Origin: Nocardia bhagyanarayanae
Lineage (GTDB): Bacteria > Actinomycetota > Actinomycetes > Mycobacteriales > Mycobacteriaceae
DNA: 64,000 nt
NCBI RefSeq assembly: GCF_006716565.1
Contig: NZ_VFPG01000001.1
Coordinates: 3,224,001-3,288,000, forward strand
Direction of reading: 5' to 3'
Below are positions 8,704 to 27,753 of the stretch, piece after piece. The position numbers were made by a program, and so were the translations under genes. Position 1 is the first letter of the stretch. Each line of letters starts with the position of its first letter. The notes under the pieces were generated by a model. That model worked only from the letters and a program-made list of their open reading frames with translations, was not told the DNA's origin and did no database searches.

Positions 8704-10869
8704 TTGCAGAAGCGCGCTATCCGGGACACATACGGGAAACGATCGATTTCCCATCGGTGGTCCGAAATCGTGGTTGCGCGACGGTATTCCATCGTCGCGG
8801 CCGGCGTAGTGTTCACGCTTCTCTCCGGCCTCTGGGGTATCGGAGTGTTCGATCGGCTCAATCTTGCCGGGTACACGGTGCCGGGAAGCCAGTCGAGTGT
8901 CGCCGATGAACTGATCGATGAACACCTCGGACGCCGAACCCCTGATGTCGTAGTCCATTACGCCGTCGCGGACGGGCGGAAAATCGCCGATGTTTCGGAA
9001 GAAATTCTGCACAGACTGAACGCTTTGGATCAGAGCCTGCTGGCGCAGCCGATCGATTCTTACTGGACATCGGACCCCATCCGTCGCTCCGCGTTCATTT
9101 CGGAGGACCGCACCGAAGCGTTGGCCGTCCTCACACTGACCGGTGACGACAGCCAGCGCCTGAAGAACTTCGAACAGATTCGCGATGCACTCTCCGTGCC
9201 AGGGATCGAGACGAAGTTCTCGGGGTACAGCGCCGTAACGGAGGCGTACAACTCGGAATCCGAGCGCGACCTGATACTCACCGAGTCGATAGCACTTCCG
9301 GTGACCTTGCTGTTTCTCGTCTTCATCTTCGGCGGTCTCGTCGCGGCGAGCATTCCGGTGGTCATCGGGGTGCTTGCGATCGTCTCCTCCCTCGGTGCGC
9401 TACGTTTCATCTCCGAATTCACCGAAGTGAGCTCGTTCGCCGTCAACACGGCCTCCCTGATCGGTCTCGGCATGGCGATCGACTACGGCCTGTTCACGGT
9501 CAGCAGGTTCCGCGAGGAGATGGCGGCGACCGGAAGCACCGATGACGCTGTCCGCCGCACCGTGCAGACGGCCTGCCGCACGGTGTTGTTCTCCGGACTC
9601 GTACTCGTCGCCGCATTCCTGGGCATGCTGGTCTTCCCGTTGTCGGCGATGCGGTCGCTGGGCTTCGGTGCGATGTCGGCGGTCGGGCTCGCCGCTGTGC
9701 TGTCGGTGACGGTCGTCCCCGCTGTCCTGGCCATACTCGGCGAGCGGATCAATGCCTTGCCCTTGCGTTTCCGGGGGGCGGATCGCGGCGAGGAACGTGC
9801 TATACGATTCTGGGCGCGCTTCGGGGCGGGCGTGATTCGCCGTCCCGGCCTGCTGTCCACAGGGATCATCGCCGTGCTGCTGCTGTTCGCTGCCCCGGTG
9901 TTCGGCATCGGGTTCTCGAACATCGACAGCTCGGGGCTCCCCGAAGGCAACCCGACGCGCGTCGCGCAAGAAGCGATCGTCCAGAACTTTCCGAATGCCA
10001 CCAATGGCGTCGACCTGATCGTGCGGGATGCCGGGGGCGGCCAGCCGGACGCCGCGACGCTCCAAGAGCTGATGACGACAACCGGGCGCACCGAGGGCGT
10101 CCGCTTCGCGCTCGTGACGGACCGCGGTCCGGACTTCGCCGTGGTCCACGCGATCTTGGCGGATCCCGATTTCACCACGCCCGCATTGGAAACGGTGCGC
10201 AGACTGCGCGCGCTCGAAACGCCACCGAGTATCACGCTGTTGGTGGGCGGTGAGAACGCGATCAGCGCGGACAGCTACGACGCGATCATCGCCGGCTTCC
10301 CCAAAATGGCGGCGGCGATGGCGGCAGCCATCTTGGTGATGATGTTCCTCGCGTTTCGATCCGTGTTGCTGCCGATCAAGGCCGTGCTGATGTCCGGATT
10401 GAGCCTCGCGGCCAGCCTCGGCATCCTCACCTGGATATTCCAGGACGGGTACGGCGCCGCGTGGCTGGGTGTCACGCCAGGTCCACTGCCGGTGGCCGGA
10501 GTGGTGATCGTAGTGGCCACGGTGTTCGGGCTCTCGACCGACTACGAGGTGTTCTTGATATCGCGGATGGTCGAGGCGCGCGCGGCGGGCTCCGACACGA
10601 GAGGCGCGGTGCTGGAAGGGGTCGCGGGAACTGGGCGGGTGGTGACGGCGGCGGCGGCCATGCTGATCATCGTTTCCGGAGCGGCAGCGCTCTCCGGCCT
10701 GATGCTGGTGAAGCTCGTCGGTCTCGGCATCCTGATTTCGGTCCTCATCGACGCCACTCTCGTGCGCATGGTTCTGGTTCCGGCGCTGGTCGCGCTGATG
10801 GGCGAGGCGAACTGGTGGTCTCCCTGGCGACTCCCTGCCGTCGAACCGGCCCCGGAACCCGTCCGATAG
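8704..10869 (+). CDS. MmpL-family RND lipid exporter
   Basis: A 721-residue inner-membrane transporter of the MMPL branch of the RND superfamily, which moves lipids to the cell envelope using the proton gradient. Two repeats are visible: a single helix (about 29-47), a periplasmic loop, then five helices (about 190-345), and the same again (about 385-700). Each repeat has the Asp-Tyr proton-relay pair of this family: MAIDYGLF (D260-Y261) and LSTDYEVF (D613-Y614). It lacks the long C-terminal tail of MmpL3. The start is TTG at 8704 after a GGGGGAA stretch; no ATG is available before the first helix. It heads the operon with the FAAL-PKS and NRPS, so it probably exports their product. No MmpS partner gene is present. 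Confidence 0.9.
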   Translation: MQKRAIRDTYGKRSISHRWSEIVVARRYSIVAAGVVFTLLSGLWGIGVFDRLNLAGYTVPGSQSSVADELIDEHLGRRTPDVVVHYAVADGRKIADVSEEILHRLNALDQSLLAQPIDSYWTSDPIRRSAFISEDRTEALAVLTLTGDDSQRLKNFEQIRDALSVPGIETKFSGYSAVTEAYNSESERDLILTESIALPVTLLFLVFIFGGLVAASIPVVIGVLAIVSSLGALRFISEFTEVSSFAVNTASLIGLGMAIDYGLFTVSRFREEMAATGSTDDAVRRTVQTACRTVLFSGLVLVAAFLGMLVFPLSAMRSLGFGAMSAVGLAAVLSVTVVPAVLAILGERINALPLRFRGADRGEERAIRFWARFGAGVIRRPGLLSTGIIAVLLLFAAPVFGIGFSNIDSSGLPEGNPTRVAQEAIVQNFPNATNGVDLIVRDAGGGQPDAATLQELMTTTGRTEGVRFALVTDRGPDFAVVHAILADPDFTTPALETVRRLRALETPPSITLLVGGENAISADSYDAIIAGFPKMAAAMAAAILVMMFLAFRSVLLPIKAVLMSGLSLAASLGILTWIFQDGYGAAWLGVTPGPLPVAGVVIVVATVFGLSTDYEVFLISRMVEARAAGSDTRGAVLEGVAGTGRVVTAAAAMLIIVSGAAALSGLMLVKLVGLGILISVLIDATLVRMVLVPALVALMGEANWWSPWRLPAVEPAPEPVR

Positions 10870-10884
10870 CAGTCAGGAGCAGCG

Positions 10885-11325
10885 ATGGCGACGGATTTCG
10901 TCAGCGGTTCGATGGTATTGGCGGCCCCGGTCGAGCTCGTTTTCGAGTACGTCAGCGATTACGACCACATACCGGAATGGGTGGCCGGAATCTCGGCTTG
11001 CCGCCGGGAACCCGGCGCGCCGCAAGACTTCACGGTCGACATCTCGGTGGGCGCGGTCACGCACTCCGTTTCGTTCACGACCGCGACGTCGATACCGAAC
11101 CGTTCGATCGTGCTCACCGCGCTCGGCCGGTACGAAGCGAGCGTGGACATCGCGTTCGAATCCGCGGGTCCGCGAGGGTGCAACGTCACGACGGAAGTGC
11201 GTTATCCGGTGGAGGAGGGTCTATTCTATCGTCCCGTCAACAAGATGGGCAAATTGATTGCGACAAAGCTGCTCGAAAGAACCGGACGGAATCTCGCGGA
11301 GCGCATCATCGGATCATCGGGTTGA
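10885..11325 (+). CDS. SRPBCC-fold protein (START-like cyclase or lipid-binding)
   Basis: A 146-residue protein starting with SGSMVLAAPVELVFEYVSDYDHIPEWV, the usual opening of the SRPBCC ligand-binding fold: a first strand, then a helix with Asp/Tyr and a trailing Trp. It ends with the long amphipathic helix that closes the pocket (KMGKLIATKLLERTGRNLAE). Members include polyketide cyclases, aromatases and lipid carriers; no catalytic residue can be assigned. The start follows CAGGAGC, 15 bases after the MmpL stop, and the gene reads on towards the SDR and PKS. It may cyclise or carry the lipid made by this operon. Confidence 0.78.
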   Translation: MATDFVSGSMVLAAPVELVFEYVSDYDHIPEWVAGISACRREPGAPQDFTVDISVGAVTHSVSFTTATSIPNRSIVLTALGRYEASVDIAFESAGPRGCNVTTEVRYPVEEGLFYRPVNKMGKLIATKLLERTGRNLAERIIGSSG

Positions 11326-11384
11326 GCAGGTAGTTTTCGGAACAGTAAGACGCCGGCTGGGGAGCCGCCGTTCAGGGAGGGGAA

Positions 11385-12179
11385 ATGAGAATTGAAAACC
11401 GTCGAGTACTACTCACCGGGGCTTCCGGCGGGCTGGGACGTGCCATCGCCTGCGAGATGTCTCGCCGAGGTGCGTATCTGATCCTCACCGGCCGCAACAA
11501 GACCGCGCTGGAAGATACCGCGCGAATGTGTTCGGGCGAAATCATCGTAGCCGACCTCGCGGAACCGGAAGCCCCGGCGAAGCTCGCCGAAGCGGCCGGG
11601 CGAATCGACATACTCGTCGCGAATGCCGGCCTTCCTGGTAGTGGTCTGCTCACCGACCTTTCGGTGTCGGATATAGACCGTGCGATCGCGGTGAATCTCC
11701 GATCGCACATGGTCCTCGCTCGTCAGGTGATCGAGCAGTCGCGCGAGCGCCGAAGTGGCCACCTGGTCTTCGTTTCGTCGCTGTCCGGAAAGACCGCAGC
11801 GCCGAGATCGTCGGTGTACAACGCTACGAAATTCGGCCTTCGGGGATTCGGTCTGGCGCTGCGCGAGGAACTCCGATCCGATGGCGTCGGGGTATCGACA
11901 ATCTTTCCCGGATTCATTCGGGACGCCGGTATGTTCGCCGACTCCGGACCCATCCGACTACCGAGATTCGTGGGAACGTCCAGCCCGGAAGACGTCGCAG
12001 ACGCCGTCGTCCGTGCCGTGCGGAAGAACATCTGCGAGATCGACGTGGCGCCGTTCGGGATGCGAGTCGGCTCGCGTTTCGCGCCGATCGCACCGAGTTT
12101 GTCGGCGGCGGTCCAGCGATGGTTCGGCGCCGATCGACTGGTCGCCGATTTGGCGGCCGGGCAGCTGAACAAAAGGTAA
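11385..12179 (+). CDS. Short-chain dehydrogenase/reductase
   Basis: A 264-residue classical SDR: Rossmann motif TGASGGLG (about 11-18), NAG motif VANAGLPG (about 81), catalytic Ser in FVSSLSGK and the Tyr-x-x-x-Lys pair in SVYNATKFG (about 146-150). The start follows GGGAGGGGAAATG. It lies between the SRPBCC gene (59-base gap) and the FAAL-PKS (114-base gap) on the same strand. A reasonable role is reduction of a keto group left by the PKS or by the C-terminal KAS III condensation; the true substrate is unknown. Confidence 0.85.
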   Translation: MRIENRRVLLTGASGGLGRAIACEMSRRGAYLILTGRNKTALEDTARMCSGEIIVADLAEPEAPAKLAEAAGRIDILVANAGLPGSGLLTDLSVSDIDRAIAVNLRSHMVLARQVIEQSRERRSGHLVFVSSLSGKTAAPRSSVYNATKFGLRGFGLALREELRSDGVGVSTIFPGFIRDAGMFADSGPIRLPRFVGTSSPEDVADAVVRAVRKNICEIDVAPFGMRVGSRFAPIAPSLSAAVQRWFGADRLVADLAAGQLNKR

Positions 12180-12293
12180 TTTCCGTATTCACTTGCGGAA
12201 TCGGACATTCGTACTCCGATGTGCCGAGGTGGTCACATCGACTTCACGCGCCTGCCGTAGGCCGCGCTCACCAACACTGATCGAGCTGATGTA

Positions 12294-20815
<8,522 letters not shown>

Positions 20816-20819
<4 letters not shown>

Positions 20820-23800
20820 ACGCCAGACCGGATACGACCGGGCTCAGCGCCGACGAGAAACGCGAACTGCTGAGAGAACTTCTGCGGCGGCGAGCACGAC
20901 AGGACACCGAACGCGATCTGTCGCACGGTGAGCGCGGCCTCTGGCTGCATTCGCGCATCGCTCCCGACAGCTCCTCCTACAACCTGCTGTACGCGGGTCG
21001 GATCCATGGCAGCCTGGACCGCGAGAGACTCGGGGCCGCGCTCACCGCCCTCGCGACCAGGCACGAACCGCTGCGGACGGTCTACAGGGAGACGCCCGAC
21101 GGACCGGTCGCGTACCAGAAGACCGACGCGAACGTTCCACTGCACACCGTGGACGCGTCGACGTGGCATTCCCAGCGACTCGACCGGTGGCTCGACGATC
21201 GGCTCGCGCGGCCGATCGATTTGGCGAACGGGCCGCTGTTGGAGGCGACTGTGCTGTCGCTCGGCCCGGAGGAGCACATGCTCGTTCTTTCGATGGCCCA
21301 CATCGCTGTGGACTTCTGGTCGTTCGACATCTTGATCGCCGAGCTCGCCGCGCTGTACATCGATCCAGCGAACGCGGTCGCACCTGCGGACCGAAGCTAC
21401 GGCGACTACGTGCGCTGGCAGCAGAACCTGCTGAATGGCCCTCGAGGCCAGGCTCTTCGGGAGTACTGGGTGAATCGGCTGGCGGGCGCGCCACCACGAC
21501 TCGATCTTCCGGGACGGCGGCCCCGTCCCGCGACACAGACCTTCGCCGGGCGCATGCACGCCTTCGAGATAGACGAAGAACGGACTGCGGCGCTGCGTCA
21601 GCTGGCGAAGACCGAGGGTGTCACTCTCCAGATCTCGATCCTTGCGGCTTTCGTGGCGTTGCTGCATCGCTACTCGGGAAGCGACGACATCGTCGTCGGA
21701 TCGCCGATCGCGGGCCGCGGCATGCCGGGTGCGGAGCGGATGATCGGATACTTCGTGAACGCGGTCGCTCTGCGATCGGATCTGGCGAGCGATCCCAGCT
21801 ACAGCGAGTTGCTTCAGCAGGTCCGCCGCACAGTGCTGGAAGCGGTCGAGCATCAGGACTACCCGTTCACGGTGCTTGCCGAACAGTTGGTTCCGGTGCG
21901 TGATCCTGCGCACTCGCCGATCTTCCAGGTCTTCTTCGCCTGGGAGACCTCCCGCGCGTCGACCGGCGCTCTGCTGGCCGAGTTGCCCGACGATTCGCTC
22001 CGGCTGGAGACGTCCACCTTGCGCCAGGGCGGCGCGCCGCTGGATTTGATGCTCATGGTCGCCGAGCGCGAGCGGACACTGTCCGCGGTGCTGCAATACA
22101 ACACCGACTTGTTCGACGCGTCGATGATCCGCCGTCTCGCCGACCACTTCGCGGTGCTCCTGGACGCCGCGATCGCCACGCCACACCGGGCGATCGGGAG
22201 TCTTCCGATCTTGACACCAGCGGAGGTGTTGGACATGGCGCGCTGGAACGCAACCCGAATCGACGAGTTCCAGGACCACTGCTTGCCACGATTGATCCGC
22301 GATCAGGTGCTGCGATCGCCGCATGCCACCGCAGTGTCCTTCCGCGGCAAGCACGTCAGCTATCGCGATCTCCAGCGGAGAGCCGAGCATCTCGCCGGTC
22401 TGCTTCAGTCGGCGGGCGTCCGACCCGGGGAGGCGGTCGGCATCGCTTTGCAACGCTCGGAGATGTCGGTTATCGGCGCTTACGCGGCGCTCCTCGCCGG
22501 CGGCGCGTTCTTGCCGGTCGATCCACGTCATCCGGCGCAGCGATTGCGCACCATCGCTTCGGAGGCTCGGGTCGTGGTGTGGATCACCGATGACGCGAGC
22601 AGGGACCGGTTACCCAGCGATGCGCGGACGGTGAACGCCGAGGGCGCCCAGGAGGAACCGACCGGCTTCGATCCGGCCGCCGCGTCGCCCCGTCCCGGAG
22701 ATGCCGCCTACGTGATGTTCACTTCGGGCTCCACCGGGATACCGAAGGGCGTCGTGAACACTCATCGGGGGATTTGCAATCGCCTGCTGTGGATGCAACG
22801 CGAATATCCACTGTCGGCACAGGATTCGGTACTGCACAAAACTCCGGCCACGTTCGATGTCTCGGTATGGGAACTGTTCTGGCCGCTGGTGGCGGGCGCG
22901 CGTGTGGTGGTCGCGGAACCCGACGGTCACCTGGACGCCGGATACCTCGCCGAGACGATCGTCGAAAACGAAGTCACCGTCGTGCATTTCGTGCCGTCGA
23001 TGTTGCGCATCTTCCTTGCGGACATGCGCGCGCGGCAGTGCACGGGATTGCGCCGGGTGATCACCAGCGGTGAAGCGCTGACAGCGGATCTGCGCGACGA
23101 ATTCTTCGGCCTGCTTCCGGCGAGCCTGCACAACCTGTACGGGCCGACGGAAGCCGCCATCGACGTCACGTATTACGACTGTCGCCGCGACGACCCGGAC
23201 CCGGTCGTGCCGATCGGGCGACCCATCGCGAACACGCGCATCCATCTGCTGGATCGGCACCGGAACCCGGTGCCGATCGGCGTCACCGGTGAGCTGTACA
23301 TCGGCGGAATCGGCGTCGCCAAGGGCTATGTGAGCAGACCCGAACTGACCGCCGAGCGCTTCGTCGAAGACCCGTGGGCCGCCGAGCCCGGTGTTCTGCT
23401 GTACAGGACCGGCGACCTCGCGCGGTTCCGCCCGGACGGCGCCATCGAGTACCTCGGGCGCGCGGACCAGCAGGTGAAGATCCGTGGTGTTCGCATCGAG
23501 CCCGCCGAAGTCGAGGCCGCTCTGTCGGCGAGTTCGTCGGTGCGCGAGGCGGTGGTCGTCGCCGACGGCGACGATCCGAGCTCCCGGCGTCTGGTGGCGT
23601 ACGTGGTGCCCGCGGACCTGGCGGCGCTACCGACGGACGGGGATCTGCGTGCCCTGCTGCGCGAACGTCTTCCCGATGCGATGGTTCCCGCCCACTTCGT
23701 GCCGCTGGATCGGATTCCGACGACGCCCAGCGGCAAGCGGGACTACCGCGCGTTGCCAGAACCTCCCACCGAGCGTCCCGGCATCGACGACCGGTACCAG

Positions 23801-26104
23801 CCGCCGGAAGGACCGATTCAGATCGCTCTCGCGGGACTGTGGCAGAAGGCGCTGCGGGTGGACCGCATCGGTGCCGACGACGACTTCTTCGAACTCGGCG
23901 GCTCGTCGACGCAGATCATGGAGATCTGCACCGGGGCGGGCGAACTCGGGATCACCGTGAGTCCCGAGACGCTGTTCCGGCATCGGACGATCAGCGCGAT
24001 CGCTCGGTCGGTCGAGGATGGAGAGGCTCCGCGTCTGCACGAAACCAGTAGCGGCACTGCACTTGTCGACTCCTATACCGCGCCCGCTGGTGCGACCGCC
24101 GTCGATCGGCCCGTGCCGAGGGCAGGCAACACCGTGATCGAAAGCATTGGCGTCTATCTCCCCGACAACGTCGTCTCGACCGAGGAGATACTGGCCGGAT
24201 GCGCGCGGCCGGTCGGGATTCCGCTGGCGCAGCTCACCGGAATCCGAACCCGCCGCCGGGTCGGGCCGGGCGAATTCTCGATCGACTTGGCGTTACGGGC
24301 CGCCCATCGGTGCTTGTCTCTGTCCCGCCACACCGCAGCCGACATCGACCTGTTGATCTGCACCAACATCTCGAAGATCGAGGGACCCGACCATCGGTTC
24401 GTCTACGAGCCGAGCAGTTCGATGCGGCTGCGGACCCTGCTCGCGCTCGACAACGCGCTGAGCTTCGACATCTCGAACGCGTGCGCCGGGATGTTCACCG
24501 GAATCTCGGTGGCCGACGGCTTCCTGCGTACCGGACGCGTCCGCAGGGCCATGGTCGTCAGCGGTGAGTACATCTCGCACATCATCGACACCGCCCAGCG
24601 AGAAATCGTGGACCTTCTCGACGACCGTCTGGCCTGCCTGACGGTCGGCGATGCGGGGGCCGCGCTCATTCTGGAACGGGGAACCGACGGGCACACGGGA
24701 TTTCATGATCTTCGGCTGCGCAGCCTCAGCAAGTACAGCGACTTGTGCATCGGCAGACGGACCGACCAGCCGCACGGCGGCGCGATCATGCATACGAAGG
24801 CGGTGGAGCAGACCGCGGTCGCCGTACGGAAATCCATACCGTTCGCGGCAGGCATGCTGAGCAGGCACGGCTGGTCTGCCGAGTCCGTGGACCACATCCT
24901 GGTGCACCAGACCTCCAAGGCGTCCATCGATGACGCGTCCGCGACGATCAACCGTCTCGCGGGCAGGCCCGTCGCCCATCCGGAGAAGGTCGTGTACAAC
25001 CTCGCCGAACGTGGCAACACCGCTTCGACAACGCATTTCGTCGCGATCCATGATCTGGTGCGGAAGGGCAGCATCCGGGCCGGTGATCGAATGCTCTTCG
25101 GGGTCACCGGTTCCGGGCAGACCGTTGGGGCGGCCCTGTACACCTTCGACGACCTTCCGAACCGGATGCGCGGCGGCGACGTGTCGGCGCCGCCCGCGTC
25201 GAGCGAGTACGTCGCCCCGAAGCCGCGACGAGTGCGAATCGAGGCGATCGCGATCGCGACGGCACGGGACGGCGACACGGCTGTCGATCTGGCGGTCGAC
25301 GCCGGCTCGGCATGCCTCGCGCAATCGACCGTCGAGTCGTCCGATATCGGTTTGCTCCTGTACGCGGGCATGCTGCGCGACGGCCATATGATCGAGCCGG
25401 CCACCGCGACCTTCGTCGCGAGCAAGTTGCACATCAACGACGACCCGGCGGAACCGTTCGACGGCGGCACACTCGCCTTCGACGTGATGGACGGCGCCAC
25501 CGGATTTCTTGCGGCGTGCCATATCGCGGCGACGGCGATCGGCGCGGGAGACACCCCGGCGGCGCTGGTTGTCGCAGCCGAAGCGGACCCGGACGTGCCC
25601 GGCAGGCTCGCGGCGACTCGCGGGATCGTGCACGGCGGGTCTGCGCTGCTGCTGACCGGATCGGAGGACGGCACGGGCTTCACCGATTTCCATTTCGCCA
25701 CCTATCCATCCGACATCGGTGCGTTGTCCTCTTATAACCGAATGCACGGTGCCGAGGGTCTCCAGGTTTCGCGGGTTCCGGCGCTCGAGGATGTCTACCT
25801 CGCGCGTATCGGCGAGACGGTGGCGGAATTCCTGGCCGGGCTCGAATTGTCGCTGTCGGATATCGGAGTCGTTTGTGGCCCGCAGATATCGACGAAGTTC
25901 CTCGACCGCCTGGCTGAGCGCATAGACGTTCCGCGCTCCCGTGTCGTCGATGTCACCGTCGATGGCGTCGACCTGTTCACTTCCTCGATCCCGGCAGCGT
26001 TGCGACACTGCCGGGACAGTGGGTTCGCCGTCGATGGTGACGTCGGACTGATCGTCGCCGTCGGTGCGGGAATCCGCGTGGGGTGTGCGATCTACCGATT
26101 CTGA
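20816..26104 (+). CDS. NRPS C-A-PCP fused to two KAS III-like domains
   Basis: A 1762-residue protein translated from a GTG overlapping the PKS stop. Order: a short helical N-terminus suited to docking (about 10-30), condensation domain (about 35-470; the HHxxxDG motif reads AHIAVDF, keeping the catalytic second His H162 and D166), adenylation domain (about 490-985; FTSGSTGIPKG, K974), PCP (S1031 in ELGGSSTQ), then KAS III-like domain 1 (about 1105-1455) with C1223, H1364 and N1401. Domain 2 (about 1490-1762) has the same fold but Ala at the Cys position (about 1561) and no matching His or Asn. Specificity positions read D-V-W-H-I-S-L-I-D, nearly the EntF serine code (DVWHFSLVD), so L-serine is predicted. 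There is no TE or reductase: the KAS III pair probably releases or extends the acyl-seryl chain. Confidence 0.92.
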
Positions 26105-26124
26105 TCCATAACCGAATCGCGCGG

Positions 26125-26163
26125 CGTCCTGCGGCCTGGTATTCGCACCATGGCCGCAGGGCG
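26125..26163 (+). terminator. Strong stem-loop terminator after the lipid operon
   Basis: Twelve-base arms (26125-26136 and 26152-26163, one G-U pair) extend inwards by TGGT/ACCA (26137-26140 and 26147-26150, one bulged base) to a 6-base loop. It starts 20 bases after the NRPS stop. Confidence 0.7.
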
Positions 26164-26276
26164 TCGTGACGATTGCCCGCGGAAGCACTTCGCGCGTGGT
26201 GGAGTGGGCGTACCATGGCTAAAACTGGACGACTGTCCATGAATTCGTGGACCTCGATCACCTTTGTGAGCGCGTT

Positions 26277-27689
26277 ATGGCTGACCGTGTACACGCCTTT
26301 ACCGATGACGTCCTCGCCGAGCACGATGCCGTCGCGCTGGCGGCTTTGGTCCGGTCCGGTGAGGTGAGTCCCGAGGAGGTGGCGCGGGCGGCGATTGCGC
26401 GGGCCGAGCGAGTGGAGCCGGTGTTGCATGCCGTCGAGCTGGATTGTTACGAGCGGCCGCGGTTCACGGGGGAGCGGTCGGGCGTGTGGTTCGGGGTGCC
26501 GACGTTTCTGAAGGACAATGCCGATGTGGCGGGGATGCCGACGCGCCACGGCAGTGTCGCGTTCCGGCCGCGGCCCGCCGCGCGTGACGACGCGTACACG
26601 CGGCAGTTCCTGAGTACCGGGGTGACGCTGCTGGGCAAGACGCGGTTGCCGGAGTTCGGGCTCAATCCGACGACCGAATTCCAGAACGCGGAGCCGACGG
26701 TCAACCCGTGGAATCCGGAGTACTCGGTGGGTGGATCGTCCGGTGGCGGTGCGGCGCTCGTCGCCGCGGGGGTGGTGCCGGTGGCGCACGGGAACGACGG
26801 CGGGGGATCGTTGCGTATCCCGGCCGCGTGCGCGGGCCTCGTCGCGCTGAAGCCGAGCCGGTTCCGGCATCTGGACAACGTCCAAGCCCGCCAACTACCG
26901 ATCAAGCTCATCTCCGAGGGTGTGCTGACCAGGACGGTGCGCGATACCGCGGCGTATACCGCTGCGGCCGAGCGCTATTGGCGTAACCCGAAGCTGACTC
27001 CGATCGGGTTTGTCGAGGGTCCGACGGATCGGCAGTTGCGCATCGGTGTGCTGCTCGGTTCGGGAACCGGTGACGAGCCGGACGCCGAGACCCGCGCCGC
27101 CGTCGAGCAGGCGGCGCGTTTGCTGGAGAAGGCCGGACATCACGTGGAAGCATTGGGCGTGCCGTTCGCCCGGCGGCTCGCCGACGACTTCCTGCTGTAC
27201 TGGGCGTTGCTCGCGCACATGGCGGCGCTGACCGGCAAGATCCTGCACGGTCGCACGTTCGACCGTTCCGCGCTCGACGACCTGACCAAGGGATTGGGCC
27301 GATACCACCGGGAACGTTTCGTCGGCAGCGCGGGCGCGCTGTACCGGCTGCGCCGGGCGAGGCAGAGTTACGACCGCGTCTTCACCGACTACGACCTCGT
27401 GCTCTCGCCGGTGACCACCCACACCGTCCCGCCGATCGGCTACCTGAGTCCGACGGTGCCCGCCGACCAACTCATCGATCGCTTGTTCCGATACGCGGGC
27501 TACACACCGATCAACAACATCACCGGATCACCAGCTATCTCACTACCTACTGGCCTCGGCCCCAACGGACTGCCCATCGGCGTAATGTGCAGCGCCGCGT
27601 ACGGAGACGAGCGCACCCTCCTCGAGATCGGCTACCTCCTCGAAGCGGAACACCCTTTCCCGCGAATAACCGCGGACCTGCGCGACTGA
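26277..27689 (+). CDS. Amidase (amidase-signature family)
   Basis: A protein of about 470 residues with the amidase signature: FLKDNADVAG (catalytic Lys), and the Gly/Ser-rich VGGSSGGGAALVAAGVVPVAHGNDGGGSLRIPA with the cis-Ser and the nucleophile Ser in RIPA. These enzymes hydrolyse carboxamides such as aryl or aliphatic amides; the C-terminal SPAISLPTGLGPNGLPIGV is also typical. I start at ATG 26277 (MADRVHAF), which fits the family's N-terminus; an in-frame ATG at 26247 has no better support. It starts about 110 bases after the lipid-operon terminator, so it is probably a separate unit. It converges on the P450 gene. Confidence 0.88.
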   Translation: MADRVHAFTDDVLAEHDAVALAALVRSGEVSPEEVARAAIARAERVEPVLHAVELDCYERPRFTGERSGVWFGVPTFLKDNADVAGMPTRHGSVAFRPRPAARDDAYTRQFLSTGVTLLGKTRLPEFGLNPTTEFQNAEPTVNPWNPEYSVGGSSGGGAALVAAGVVPVAHGNDGGGSLRIPAACAGLVALKPSRFRHLDNVQARQLPIKLISEGVLTRTVRDTAAYTAAAERYWRNPKLTPIGFVEGPTDRQLRIGVLLGSGTGDEPDAETRAAVEQAARLLEKAGHHVEALGVPFARRLADDFLLYWALLAHMAALTGKILHGRTFDRSALDDLTKGLGRYHRERFVGSAGALYRLRRARQSYDRVFTDYDLVLSPVTTHTVPPIGYLSPTVPADQLIDRLFRYAGYTPINNITGSPAISLPTGLGPNGLPIGVMCSAAYGDERTLLEIGYLLEAEHPFPRITADLRD

Positions 27690-27711
27690 GCTCGCCGGCG
27701 AAACCTCCTGT

Positions 27712-27735
27712 GGAGCGACTTCGCTGAAGCGCTCC
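27712..27735. terminator. Stem-loop between convergent amidase and P450 genes
   Basis: A six-base GC-rich stem (27712-27717 with 27730-27735) continues, after one bulged A, into four pairs (27719-27722 with 27726-27729) and a 3-base loop. It lies 22 bases after the amidase stop and 18 bases beyond the P450 stop. Confidence 0.6.
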
Positions 27736-27753
27736 GCCCAGGTGCATCACGGT

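Noticed and set aside
24293..26188. 631-codon minus-strand frame
   Set aside because: Antisense to the KAS III domains; no domain signal.
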